From the NCBI GenBank assembly GCA_964351745.1, contig CAYGPI010000021.1, positions 1-30,650 on the forward strand: a stretch of 30,650 nucleotides of DNA. The letters run 5' to 3'. Shown one piece after another: positions 6,674 to 14,366 of this stretch. The DNA is from CAYNJF01 sp964351745 (lineage in GTDB: Bacteria > Pseudomonadota > Gammaproteobacteria > Berkiellales > Berkiellaceae). Every line of letters begins with the position of its first letter. Positions within the stretch are counted from its first letter, which is position 1. Below the pieces are notes generated by a model, which saw only the letters and a list, made by a program, of their open reading frames with translations, was not told the DNA's origin and did not search any database. A program made the translations under genes and the position numbers.

Positions 6674-7120
6674 TTACTTACATCCTTTTGCTTCTAGAAG
6701 TTTTCTACAGGCACTAACATGTTTTTCATCACCTTCCCATGATTTATATTGTGTTCGTATATTAACTTTACCCTCATCATCGATAAAAAAGTTTTCAATG
6801 GCACATGCAAAAACATATTTTTCATCTGGGATCCCAATCATAATTAACTGATAATCCCACTCATTTGGCACTTCAACATTAGCAAAAAAATGTACTTTTA
6901 CATCATCATCTTTAAATAACTGTTTGTAAAAAGCTGACTCGTAATCATCACTGAAAGAGCACTTAACGCCCTCCTTGTCACTAACAATCTTTTCATTAGC
7001 AACTGAAAACTCTGCCCATTGATCTATACAGGGGCATTCAACAGGTCTCTCTGCATAGACAGCATTAGATATGAACATAAACCCTACAACTAGAGACAAT
7101 TTGCTTACTTTAGATATCAT
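6674..7120 (-). CDS. Small exported Cys-containing protein, unknown function
   Basis: This 148-aa product has a signal peptide (LSLVVGFMFISNAVYA, cut before ERPV). The mature part has six Cys (CPC near the start, KCSF, FACAI, SACRK and LEAKGCK at the end), consistent with disulfides in the periplasm or outside the cell. The ATG is supported by AGGGA 6 bases upstream. No family is recognised. It is followed by the duplicated terminator and is probably monocistronic. Its amino acid sequence is not similar to the neighbouring exported protein at 5725. Confidence 0.65.
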   Translation of the reverse strand: MISKVSKLSLVVGFMFISNAVYAERPVECPCIDQWAEFSVANEKIVSDKEGVKCSFSDDYESAFYKQLFKDDDVKVHFFANVEVPNEWDYQLIMIGIPDEKYVFACAIENFFIDDEGKVNIRTQYKSWEGDEKHVSACRKLLEAKGCK

Positions 7121-7149
7121 ATAGATTCCCTGGTTAGAATTCTAATTAA

Positions 7150-7178
7150 ACATAAGATAAAGGTTAGACTATTATCAA
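7150..7178 (-). promoter_or_regulatory. Candidate promoter of the exported Cys protein gene
   Basis: On the minus strand TTGATA (7178-7173) and TTATGT (7155-7150) are separated by 17 bases, about 30 bases before the ATG at 7120. Confidence 0.3.
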
Positions 7179-7451
7179 TAGAAAAAATTTCTAAGGTATT
7201 AAACACAGCTCCGAGGTAAAAATAAGCTGTAGCAGTCACGACTTGATGTAGCATATCTGAAGTAATAAACAGTATATAAGGCGTGCGCCAATAAAAAGTG
7301 ACAGGGATAACACGATTTGTGTCATCATATAAACAAGTTCAGCTGTAGTGCTTTAACAGCACCGGACACTTTAATAAGAGATGATTGAACTCAATTATTT
7401 TTAGAGAAAAGACGCTTAGCCCCGTTTGATATGGATCATTTCAACTAAAGG
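7179..7451. other. Intergenic stretch, nothing recognised
   Basis: Between the permease stop and the candidate promoter of the next minus-strand gene, no ORF with coding character, RNA gene or strong terminator is visible. A short hairpin GTGCT-GTTAA-AGCAC (on the minus strand, near 7350-7365) is too weak to call. Confidence 0.3.
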
Positions 7452-8720
7452 CTATGCCGACCTTGTTTGCTTATCGGGATAAGGCAAGACAAGATTAAGT
7501 AGAACTCCTAAAATTCCACCAAGCCCAATACCGCTTAGCGCGAAGTCGCCAGCACCAATACTCAATCCACCTAAGGGAATAATCAGAATAATGCCCACGA
7601 TAGTCATAGATCTAGGTTGCATCAAGTCTTCACCAGATTGGACTAGAAGATTTAATCCAGTGACGGCGATGGCGCCAAACAAAAGAATGAGAATGCCACC
7701 CATGACTGGGGCTGGAATGGTTTGCAGCAATAATCCAGCTTTGCCTACAAAGGCCAAGCCAATAGCGACAATGCAAGACCAAGTCATGATGCCAGGATTA
7801 TAGATTTTAGTTAAGGCAACACCGGCGGTGACTTCTGAATAAGTCGTGTTAGGTGGACCACCCATAAGAGATGCCCAAATAGTTGCGATACCATCGCCGC
7901 TTAGGCTTCGGTGCAAGCCTGGATCTTGCACGTAGTTGCGTTTGGTAATGGTGCCTATAGCGACCACATCGCCAATGTGCTCAATGGCTGAGATTACCGC
8001 AATGGGAAGAATCAGGATAATTGCTTGCCAATGCCATACAGGGGTAGTGAATTCTGGCATCTTAAACCATGCTGCTTGGGTAACGCTGGAAAAATCAATG
8101 ATACCCATAAAAAGGGCAGAGATGTAGCCAATCGTTACACCAGCAAGGATAGGAATGAGTTTTATTCTACCTTTGCCTAATAGCCGTACAAGCATCGTTG
8201 TAACTAAGGCAATACTAGCTAACATTAATGCTAGATTTTCATCAAATAGGACAACCTGGCCATCACCTGATCTCCCCATAGACATATTCACTGCGACCGG
8301 GGCTAAAATTAGACCAATACTAATAATCACAGGCCCCGTCACAGTCGGGGGCAGCAATTTATTAATAAATGCCCGACCTCTGAGTTTTACAGCTGCGGCC
8401 AGCAGTAAATAAACTAATCCACCACAAGATAGACCACAGAGTGTAGATGGCAGTCCCCAGGTTTGAATGCCATAAATCGTTGCAGGCACAAAGGCGAAAG
8501 AGGAGCCAAGAAAGGCTGGAATTTTACCTTTGGTCAGGAGTTGAAAAATGAGTGTGCCGCTGCCAGCTGTAAAAAGGGCAACATTGGGATCCATACCGGT
8601 CAGAAGGGGAACTAGAACTAAGGCACCCATGGCAATAAATAGGGTTTGAGCGCCAAGTAAGCAGTCGCGCATTCTAAATTTATAATCTGCACTGTGGTGT
8701 GTCATATTCGGTGTACCCAT
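7452..8720 (-). CDS. uraA: Uracil/nucleobase permease, NCS2 family
   Basis: This inner-membrane transporter is close in length and sequence to E. coli UraA (429 aa; proton-coupled uracil uptake). Shared landmarks are KIPAFLGSSFAF in the first repeat, SAIEHIGDVVAIG, equivalent to UraA Glu241/His245, and GGPPNTTYSE, equivalent to Glu290 of the substrate site. Hydrophobic segments fit the 14-helix fold. I choose ATG at 8720 (422 aa) because AGGG lies 6 bases upstream; an in-frame ATG at 8750 has no clear binding site. Uracil is the likely substrate, but xanthine/uric acid members share the fold. It lies downstream of the site-2 protease gene on the same strand, 155 bases away with an inverted repeat between. 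Confidence 0.88.
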   Translation of the reverse strand: MGTPNMTHHSADYKFRMRDCLLGAQTLFIAMGALVLVPLLTGMDPNVALFTAGSGTLIFQLLTKGKIPAFLGSSFAFVPATIYGIQTWGLPSTLCGLSCGGLVYLLLAAAVKLRGRAFINKLLPPTVTGPVIISIGLILAPVAVNMSMGRSGDGQVVLFDENLALMLASIALVTTMLVRLLGKGRIKLIPILAGVTIGYISALFMGIIDFSSVTQAAWFKMPEFTTPVWHWQAIILILPIAVISAIEHIGDVVAIGTITKRNYVQDPGLHRSLSGDGIATIWASLMGGPPNTTYSEVTAGVALTKIYNPGIMTWSCIVAIGLAFVGKAGLLLQTIPAPVMGGILILLFGAIAVTGLNLLVQSGEDLMQPRSMTIVGIILIIPLGGLSIGAGDFALSGIGLGGILGVLLNLVLPYPDKQTRSA

Positions 8721-8789
8721 CGCTAACCCTAGTGGCCACGAGCATATCATGTGCTACCAAAATTGTAAGCATTAACTGATGAGCGACCC

Positions 8790-8849
8790 TACCAAGCTTC
8801 TGTTAGGTGCAAATAGTAGGGGCAACTCTGTTATTTTATAAGCTTGGTA
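8790..8849. repeat. Inverted repeat between the M50 protease gene and uraA
   Basis: TACCAAGCTT (8790-8799) and AAGCTTGGTA (8840-8849) are perfect 10-base inverted repeats separated by 40 bases. It could be a 3' hairpin of the upstream transcript or a control element in the uraA leader; there is no following T-run. Confidence 0.45.
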
Positions 8850-8875
8850 AGAAGCTAAGTTTTGTATCTGAGAGC

Positions 8876-9532
8876 TCAAATAGCTCCAATAAATGTTAAA
8901 AGCATTCTTGTGAAATATTGGAGTGGTGGTCTTATGATGGAGCCAAAGATTCCAGATAGCATCAGAGCAATTAAAATAATAAATCCGTAAGGCTCAAGTC
9001 TGTTATAGGCATATTCAATTTTGTTAGGTAGAAAACTTGATAGTACTTTAGCGCCATCAAGAGGAGGTATAGGAATGAGATTTAAAATCCCCAACACTAA
9101 ATTAATAAAAATGCCGGCTTGGCCCATAAGGATCAGCGGCTCAGCAAAATTAGATTTTGTTGCGGCAAGAGTAAGCCCTAGTTTTAAAATAAGTGCCCAA
9201 CAGACAGCCATAAGAAAGTTAGAAATGGGACCAGCGGCAGCGACAATAGCCATATCTCTTTTAGGGTTTCTTAAGTTACGAGTCGTTACAGGCACAGGTT
9301 TTGCCCAACCAAAAACGAAAGCGCCGCCTGTCGTGATTAAAAGCATAATAGGGATCAATAAAGTGCCCACAGGATCAACATGCTTTACTGGGTTTAGGGT
9401 AAGTCTGCCTAGCATGAGTGCTGTTTTATCACCAAGCCTATTGGCAATGTAGCCATGAGCGACTTCATGGACTGTGATAGCAAATATGACAGGAAGAGCC
9501 CAAATGGCAATGGTTTGAATGATGTTTTCCAC
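8876..9532 (-). CDS. Site-2 protease family (M50) membrane metalloprotease
   Basis: The 218-aa product is a compact intramembrane zinc protease of the short M50 type (YwhC-like). The HExxH zinc motif is at residues 22-26 (VHEVAHGYIANRLGD), and the third ligand Asp159 is in the conserved NLIPIPPLDGAK. About six hydrophobic segments are present; there is no PDZ or CBS domain. It starts with GTG, with AAAGG upstream. It begins 18 bases after the DOT1-like methyltransferase stop and is almost certainly co-transcribed with it. The substrate is not known for this subfamily. Confidence 0.88.
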   Translation of the reverse strand: MENIIQTIAIWALPVIFAITVHEVAHGYIANRLGDKTALMLGRLTLNPVKHVDPVGTLLIPIMLLITTGGAFVFGWAKPVPVTTRNLRNPKRDMAIVAAAGPISNFLMAVCWALILKLGLTLAATKSNFAEPLILMGQAGIFINLVLGILNLIPIPPLDGAKVLSSFLPNKIEYAYNRLEPYGFIILIALMLSGIFGSIIRPPLQYFTRMLLTFIGAI

Positions 9533-9550
9533 GGTAGCTTTACCTTTATT

Positions 9551-10294
9551 TTAAGTATGTTTATAGATCCGCACAGTACAAAATCCCCAGCTCATCACTT
9601 CATGATCATGGTAAATTTCTTCAAATTGCGCAGGGTCTAGAGTTAGAGAGGTAACAATAACACGGCTACCAGAATTTAGCATGTTTAGTTTTTTTGTAAG
9701 TTGCTCCCAAATGTCCCCTTTGAAAGCAGTTGCATTAATAAAAACAATGTCAGCATCAGAGAAATCATGCTCTAAAAAACTGCCTTCAATAAACTCTATG
9801 TTTGTTTTAGTTTCAGGCTCTTTTTGTTTGGCTTCGTTTTCGTAATCAATGCGTTTTTCTTCGCTTAAATGATATAGAGCAGGGAGTAGCTCTATGCCTT
9901 TGCATTTTGAAAAAGGGTAGCATTTATCGGCTAGGATAACAGCTTGACCTGCACCAGATCCAAGATCATAAAATATATCATTGGGGGCGGGCTTGGCTAA
10001 ATCCAAGAGCTTGATTAAGGTCACAGGATAAACTTCACCATAGAGAAACTTTTCTGAGTGGATCCCTTTTCGTTTTCGGTAATTTTTAGATATTTTATGG
10101 GCGTTGGTTTTAGCATAGAGTGCATGAAGCATGTCGAGGCCTTCCTCAACCGTATTTTTATGTTGGCGTGCCAATAGCCACTTGCGTAGTGCTTTTTTCC
10201 CGAAAAAAGGTCTAATTTTGTGGGCTAGTAGCCAGGGGATCCATATAACGGCTAACCCAATGAGTAAAATATATAATATATAGTCGTCTGGCAC
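9551..10294 (-). CDS. Membrane-anchored DOT1-like class I methyltransferase
   Basis: This 247-aa protein starts (GTG) with one transmembrane helix (residues 5-24) and a basic stretch, then a SAM-dependent methyltransferase domain. The domain follows the order of eukaryotic DOT1 histone H3-K79 methyltransferases: LYGEVYPVTLIKLLDL (84-99; DOT1 has YGET), FYDLGSGAGQAVILA (108-122; DOT1 FVDLGSGVGQVVLQ), GIE (133-135), IEGSFLEHDF, and ADIVFINATAF (181-191; DOT1 SVIFVNNFAF) leading to SGSRVIVTS. The similarity is read by eye against the known family motifs. DOT1-fold enzymes exist in bacteria and archaea, with mostly unknown targets. The membrane anchor argues for a bacterial membrane-associated target rather than a secreted effector, but this is not settled. 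It heads an operon with the M50 protease. Confidence 0.75.
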   Translation of the reverse strand: MPDDYILYILLIGLAVIWIPWLLAHKIRPFFGKKALRKWLLARQHKNTVEEGLDMLHALYAKTNAHKISKNYRKRKGIHSEKFLYGEVYPVTLIKLLDLAKPAPNDIFYDLGSGAGQAVILADKCYPFSKCKGIELLPALYHLSEEKRIDYENEAKQKEPETKTNIEFIEGSFLEHDFSDADIVFINATAFKGDIWEQLTKKLNMLNSGSRVIVTSLTLDPAQFEEIYHDHEVMSWGFCTVRIYKHT

Positions 10295-10414
10295 GCAAAA
10301 ACCAAATTCAAAACGTCATGATATAAGATCTTACTTATCAAGCGCAATGGAGCGATTCGCTTTTAACTAGTTAATAAGCTAGAATGTCGCCGCTGTAAAC
10401 AGAAAAGGATGATT

Positions 10415-10846
10415 ATGTTTAGAAAAATATTATTTGCCAGTGACTTAACTGAGCAAAGCAAAGAAATCGGGCGAAAAGCACAAATTTTAGCTAATAAGTT
10501 TGGCTCTGATCTCCATATGATTCATGTCGTAGAGCCTATAGGGGCTTATGCCGGTGGTTGGTATTATTTAGATGATCTCAACGAAGAGATTAAGGCGCAA
10601 GCTCAAAGCGGCTTTAAACAGATCGCTGATGAGCTAGGCATCGCGGCTGATCATCAACATTTAACTTCTGGGCATACTAAGCATGAAATCTTAAAGCATG
10701 CGCAATCTCTCCAAGCGGATTTGATTGTTTTAGGTACTCATGGAGCTAAAGGCTTTGCCGCTTTATTGGGCTCAACAGCCTCCAGTGTGCTTAATGGAGC
10801 AGATTGTAATGTCTTAACGATTCCAGTCTCAACGCTGGAGTCTTAG
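10415..10846 (+). CDS. Universal stress protein (UspA family)
   Basis: This 143-aa single-domain Usp protein has FRKILFASDLTEQSKE at the N-terminus, SDLHMIHVVEP in strand 2, and a C-terminal nucleotide-binding pattern VLGTHGAKGFAALLGSTASSVL (G-x2-G-x9-G-S/T), so ATP binding is likely. I choose ATG at 10415 rather than the one at 10409 because AAAGG at 10404-10408 is then 6 bases away. It is cytoplasmic and probably helps in stress survival. Its stop is one base from the stop of the convergent ankyrin gene, leaving no room for a separate terminator. Confidence 0.9.
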   Translation: MFRKILFASDLTEQSKEIGRKAQILANKFGSDLHMIHVVEPIGAYAGGWYYLDDLNEEIKAQAQSGFKQIADELGIAADHQHLTSGHTKHEILKHAQSLQADLIVLGTHGAKGFAALLGSTASSVLNGADCNVLTIPVSTLES

Positions 10847-10847
10847 T

Positions 10848-12251
10848 TTAATATCCATCGAAATCATTAGGGCTGAGGTTGAGTTCGCTTAGTAGCATAT
10901 GGAAACGTTTGCCCGCAGCGCCTCCTCGGCCACTTTTAATAAAGGTCTTGATGTAGCTTCTTAAAATGTAGTGATAAATTGGGCGTTTAAGGATTTCCAC
11001 CATTCTTTGAGCTCTTCGTACATCTTTTTTCTTTCTATAATCACATGCTTGAAAGAAAATGGCTCCAAGAAGAGATGCTTTAGCTTTTCTTCTGTTGGGG
11101 TTCATTTGATCAAACCCGGCGATGCATTCTTCTAAAGCTCTATCTTTATCCCATTCTTTCCAGACGATATAAAATTTCATCACGTCTCTAACAATCGATC
11201 GGATATCACCTTTGGTTGATGTTTTATCCTTTAAGAGCATAAACAGCATGGTAGGGATTGAGGCTTCCATATTAGCCCATGAGCAATTTCCTGTGATTTG
11301 ATGTCGAATAGGTAATCTGACAAAAGACTTTAAGTCTAAGTAAGTGTAAATATCTTTTTTCATGCTCTGCTCAGTTTGTCTTTCATAGAGCAGATGTTTA
11401 TAGAAATTCAAATTAAGTTTATTAGGATGACCAATCTCGTGGATCACAATGGGATCATTCATACGATTATCACCTCTGTCACATTTAGCAAAAAAATCAC
11501 CATGTTTGCTAAAAGTGATAGCATGCCCCTTATAAGAGACGGGCAGCAGCAGTAAATCTTGTTGGATCAGTTCATTGATTGTATCAAGGTTATCCTCGAC
11601 ATTGGCGTTAAAATGTTTAAACTCCCGAAGATGAGAGGCATTTTGCATCGCTTGAATGATGGTTTTAATTTCATGAGTATGCAAATCTAGTCGATGTGCA
11701 ACGTAGCTATTAGCAAAATGCTCAAGAGAGTCCCCAATAATACTGATAGTAAATTCGAGAAAAAAGCCTTCCAGATCGATTGGTAAAAAAACGCCTTCTG
11801 CTGAAACAACGTCAACAAAACCTTGAAGTTCAAAACGATGACCAATGAGTTTGGCATTGATATAATCTTTGGCGAAATTTTGATCTGCTCCTTGTTTTAA
11901 GAGTAATTGTTGTAGTGTTTGATTCTTTCTTAAAATGGGGTGAAACAGGGCGGGTTGGCCATGGGTGGTGTAGGCATTTGCGCTGGCGCCATACGAGAGT
12001 AAGAGTTTAGTTAAATCGACATTATTATTATCAATAGCCCAGTGAAGGGCGGTTTGCCCTGCAATATCGACAGCGTCGATTTGAGCGCCTTGTTTTAAGA
12101 GTATAGAGGCTGCAGCAAGATTATTGACTAACGCGGCTTGGATAAGAGGGGTGTAACCATACTGGTCGATATAATTGACATTGATCCCTTGGTTAACGAG
12201 GTGCTTTACGCGATCATTTCGATGGTAAATAATGTCATCTGATAAACTCAT
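10848..12251 (-). CDS. ankH: AnkH/LegA3-like ankyrin protein with a cysteine-protease-like domain (putative Dot/Icm effector)
   Basis: This 467-aa protein has about four ankyrin repeats in residues 1-125 (YGYTPLIQAALVNNLAAASILLKQGA, then GQTALHWAIDNNNVDLTKLLLSYGA and others). A large C-terminal domain follows, carrying GHAITFSKHGDFFAKCDRGDN (His243, Asp258) and TGNCSWANMEAS (Cys323), patterns of papain-like peptidases but in His-Asp-Cys order. Length and plan match Legionella AnkH (LegA3), a core Dot/Icm effector with ankyrin repeats and a cysteine-protease-like domain, reported to bind host LARP7. There is no signal peptide, as expected for a type IV effector. It lies 57 bases after the small gene at 12309 on the same strand. 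Identity with AnkH is from memory of the family, not a search. Confidence 0.75.
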   Translation of the reverse strand: MSLSDDIIYHRNDRVKHLVNQGINVNYIDQYGYTPLIQAALVNNLAAASILLKQGAQIDAVDIAGQTALHWAIDNNNVDLTKLLLSYGASANAYTTHGQPALFHPILRKNQTLQQLLLKQGADQNFAKDYINAKLIGHRFELQGFVDVVSAEGVFLPIDLEGFFLEFTISIIGDSLEHFANSYVAHRLDLHTHEIKTIIQAMQNASHLREFKHFNANVEDNLDTINELIQQDLLLLPVSYKGHAITFSKHGDFFAKCDRGDNRMNDPIVIHEIGHPNKLNLNFYKHLLYERQTEQSMKKDIYTYLDLKSFVRLPIRHQITGNCSWANMEASIPTMLFMLLKDKTSTKGDIRSIVRDVMKFYIVWKEWDKDRALEECIAGFDQMNPNRRKAKASLLGAIFFQACDYRKKKDVRRAQRMVEILKRPIYHYILRSYIKTFIKSGRGGAAGKRFHMLLSELNLSPNDFDGY

Positions 12252-12308
12252 ATGAACACCAAGTTATGTCCCGTCCCTGGGCTATGTTTAATAGATTTTA
12301 ATCATCAA

Positions 12309-12821
12309 TTACATGTTATCAGGTCTAGGCTTGCTTCTACCTGGCGCAGGTGCTGGCGTAAGTCTATGGCGCAAGGCATTTTCAAGTCTGTCTCTCATGT
12401 CTTTAAAGTCTTTAAGGTTGCCATCTCTATCAAGATCATTGGCTGTTAATAGACTATCGCTTGCTTTGTTATTGGCTGTTGGGCGATTGGATGGGTTATT
12501 GGCAGCAGCTTCATCAAACTTAGCTGTTGGGTGGCTTTGGTGGCCACGGTTTAGCTCATCACGGTTACCTAAAGCCATCTCATTGGTAGCTCTGTCTCTA
12601 TGTTGACGAGGATGATGATTTGCAGCAATTGAGAACTCAGTATCTTCTAGCAGATCTTTGGCTATTTTTTCTACTGCATCCGAGAATTTTGAATTCAACA
12701 AAGCGAAATTTCCACTAGCCTTGTAGTCGCTTTCAGCTTTAGCTTTTAGGAAAAGCTCATTAACCAGTTGCGGTTTTGCTTGTAGCAGAGCTTCCAATTT
12801 CTGTAATAATGGTTGTGGCAT
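12309..12821 (-). CDS. Unknown hydrophilic protein with an EF-hand-like loop, upstream partner of the ankH-like gene
   Basis: In this 170-aa protein, residues 1-65 are helical (MPQPLLQKLEALLQAKPQLV), followed by a low-complexity Asn/His/Arg-rich linker. Near residue 128 NDLDRDGNLKDFKD resembles a calcium-binding EF-hand/dockerin loop (D-x-D-x-D-G), but lacks the usual acidic residue at loop position 12. The C-terminus is Pro/Arg-rich (LTPAPAPGRSKPRPDNM). The ATG has GAGAGG 5 bases upstream. It is the first gene of the unit that includes the ankH-like gene, so it may be co-expressed with it. No family is recognised; an effector or chaperone role is possible but unproven. Confidence 0.65.
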   Translation of the reverse strand: MPQPLLQKLEALLQAKPQLVNELFLKAKAESDYKASGNFALLNSKFSDAVEKIAKDLLEDTEFSIAANHHPRQHRDRATNEMALGNRDELNRGHQSHPTAKFDEAAANNPSNRPTANNKASDSLLTANDLDRDGNLKDFKDMRDRLENALRHRLTPAPAPGRSKPRPDNM

Positions 12822-12918
12822 ACAAACCTCTCGAATTAAAATATATTAAACTGACTATAATGTACCATATTTAAGGTATAATTACTATAATTTGGGCTCC
12901 GGCCCATCGCCGCAAAAC

Positions 12919-12957
12919 ATACGCTTAGCTTTTCATTTTTATAGAAAAAGAGCGTAT
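12919..12957 (-). terminator. Hairpin, probable terminator of thiamine pyrophosphokinase gene
   Basis: ATACGCT (12919-12925) pairs with AGCGTAT (12951-12957), and TTTTC/GAAAA pair inside. It lies 17 bases past the stop of the kinase gene on the minus strand. On that strand the downstream sequence has a short T-run (GTTTTGC). Confidence 0.45.
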
Positions 12958-12974
12958 TCGTGCAAGCTCACTGG

Positions 12975-13667
12975 CTAGGTAATGGATCCCGTGTGCTTAG
13001 TCACCACAGGTGGTTCGTGAGCCCTTATAATACAAATAGCGCATCCTTTCTTAACTTGTATGTGCACTTCTTCTCGAGCACTTTGATTTCTGACACTACT
13101 TGTTCCATTAGATTGTAATATGGTGTCTGTTAGCTCCCATTTCAACCCCCTTGTTGTTATTTGACTAGTTTTGTTTGCAAATATCGATATAAGGCTATTT
13201 TTAGGTTGCTTGATGGTGTAAGCACCCTGGATGCAATATCCCCACTGAGGGACTTGCATATCATCTTGGTGATAAAACCTTAGAGAGCGTGAATAGCCAT
13301 AGTCTCCAAATAGTCTAAAATTGTTTAAAGTATGATCAATGTCTTTACCAAATAGGCCTACGATGGTGCCGTTTTTTAATTTTGAAGGATCTATCTCTTT
13401 CAATAGTTTTTCAAAATCAGTCGTGTTTTGACATTGAATTTTTTGGAGACAACTTTCTGGAAATTGAGATTGAAAAAAACTTTCAGTTTTGTTTTCTGAG
13501 TTTGTACTTAAGGCATCAAAGTCCCCAAGAATGATACTAGGATTAACACCCAACAAAGCAAGCTGCAAGGCTGCACCATCTAAGGCTATAATATGAGTAG
13601 ACTGAAAATTATCAAAAAAGGATTTAGGAGGAAGTGCTCCATTTGCAACAATAAGAGGTGTTTTCAT
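12975..13667 (-). CDS. Thiamine pyrophosphokinase
   Basis: This 230-aa cytoplasmic enzyme should transfer pyrophosphate from ATP to thiamine, giving thiamine diphosphate. Family motifs are present: IILGDFDALS (residues 46-54), the TDFEKLL segment (83-89), LFGKDIDHTLNNFRLF (105-120), and SNGTSSVRNQSA in the C-terminal beta domain that shapes the thiamine site. Length is typical (about 210-240). No thiamine biosynthesis genes are adjacent, so salvage of imported thiamine is likely. The ribosome binding site before the ATG is weak. The common symbols are thiN or tpk. Confidence 0.85.
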   Translation of the reverse strand: MKTPLIVANGALPPKSFFDNFQSTHIIALDGAALQLALLGVNPSIILGDFDALSTNSENKTESFFQSQFPESCLQKIQCQNTTDFEKLLKEIDPSKLKNGTIVGLFGKDIDHTLNNFRLFGDYGYSRSLRFYHQDDMQVPQWGYCIQGAYTIKQPKNSLISIFANKTSQITTRGLKWELTDTILQSNGTSSVRNQSAREEVHIQVKKGCAICIIRAHEPPVVTKHTGSIT

Positions 13668-13835
13668 CTCTGTGTATCTGTCCAGTGAAATGCTTATGAA
13701 GATACATGAAACAAAGACCTACCACCATAGATCCCTTGATAAATTTGTAAGGTCAGCTAAAAAAAGGTTTCGAGCTGTAACTTAATGGTGTACTGTTTAA
13801 CTAATAACTAATTTTTTTAATCATTGGAGAGCCTT

Positions 13836-14195
13836 ATGAAGCCTGTAATATATGTACCAGCACTTGTTCTAGCTATGGCATTTAGCTTAAGTGGTTGTAA
13901 TGAAGACAAAGATGAAGCCAAAGAAGCACTAGATGCCAATGGCTCTGAAGTGGTTAGTGACACAAATGTTATGACGGATGACGCCACAAAATCCATGAAT
14001 GAAAAAATGGAATCGATGGCTGATTCAGTCAGCGATGTTGCAAACGATGCTGCTGATGCCGTTGGTGATGCTACTGAAGATGCTGCTGACGCTATGAGCG
14101 ATGCCGCTGATGATGTTGAAGAAGCGATTGATGACGCCGTTGATAGTGTTCAAGATGCAGACGAGTCACCATCAGATGCTGACGATATTGACTAA
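13836..14195 (+). CDS. Acidic Ala/Asp-rich lipoprotein
   Basis: This 119-aa protein starts at ATG 13836, chosen over an in-frame TTG at 13824 because GGAG lies 7 bases upstream and a lipoprotein signal begins directly. The lipobox FSLSGC places the lipidated Cys at about residue 21, with Asn at +2. The mature part is strongly acidic and Ala-rich, with degenerate repeats (SDVANDAADAVGDATEDAAD, then MSDAADDVEEAIDDAVD) that should form a long amphipathic helix. Such apolipoprotein-like repeats occur in surface or periplasmic stress proteins. No specific role can be given. Confidence 0.75.
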   Translation: MKPVIYVPALVLAMAFSLSGCNEDKDEAKEALDANGSEVVSDTNVMTDDATKSMNEKMESMADSVSDVANDAADAVGDATEDAADAMSDAADDVEEAIDDAVDSVQDADESPSDADDID

Positions 14196-14233
14196 CAAGT
14201 ATTAGGCATTGCCTCATACATGTTAAAGTTAAA

Positions 14234-14264
14234 AGAAGAGATCGGAAACGATCTCTTCTCTTTT
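14234..14264 (+). terminator. Strong terminator hairpin with a GAAA loop
   Basis: AGAAGAGATCG (14234-14244) and CGATCTCTTCT (14249-14259) form a perfect 11-bp stem closed by a GAAA tetraloop, followed by CTTTT. It lies 38 bases after the lipoprotein stop. Confidence 0.8.
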
Positions 14265-14366
14265 AGCTTCTGCTATTTTTTTCAGTATCGATATGTTGCG
14301 ACGAGTCATTTTTTCCCAAATATAAACTATCCTCCCATATAAGATAATATTGATTTAGGCGCGCCT

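Noticed and set aside
9021..9452. Plus-strand frame of 143 codons opposite the M50 protease
   Set aside because: The minus strand encodes intact HExxH and LDG motifs; the plus frame has no family features or ribosome binding site.
12313..12606. Plus-strand frame of 97 codons opposite the EF-hand-like gene
   Set aside because: It is a shadow: the minus-strand gene has a strong ribosome binding site and the operon context, while this frame is Leu/Ser-rich with no binding site.
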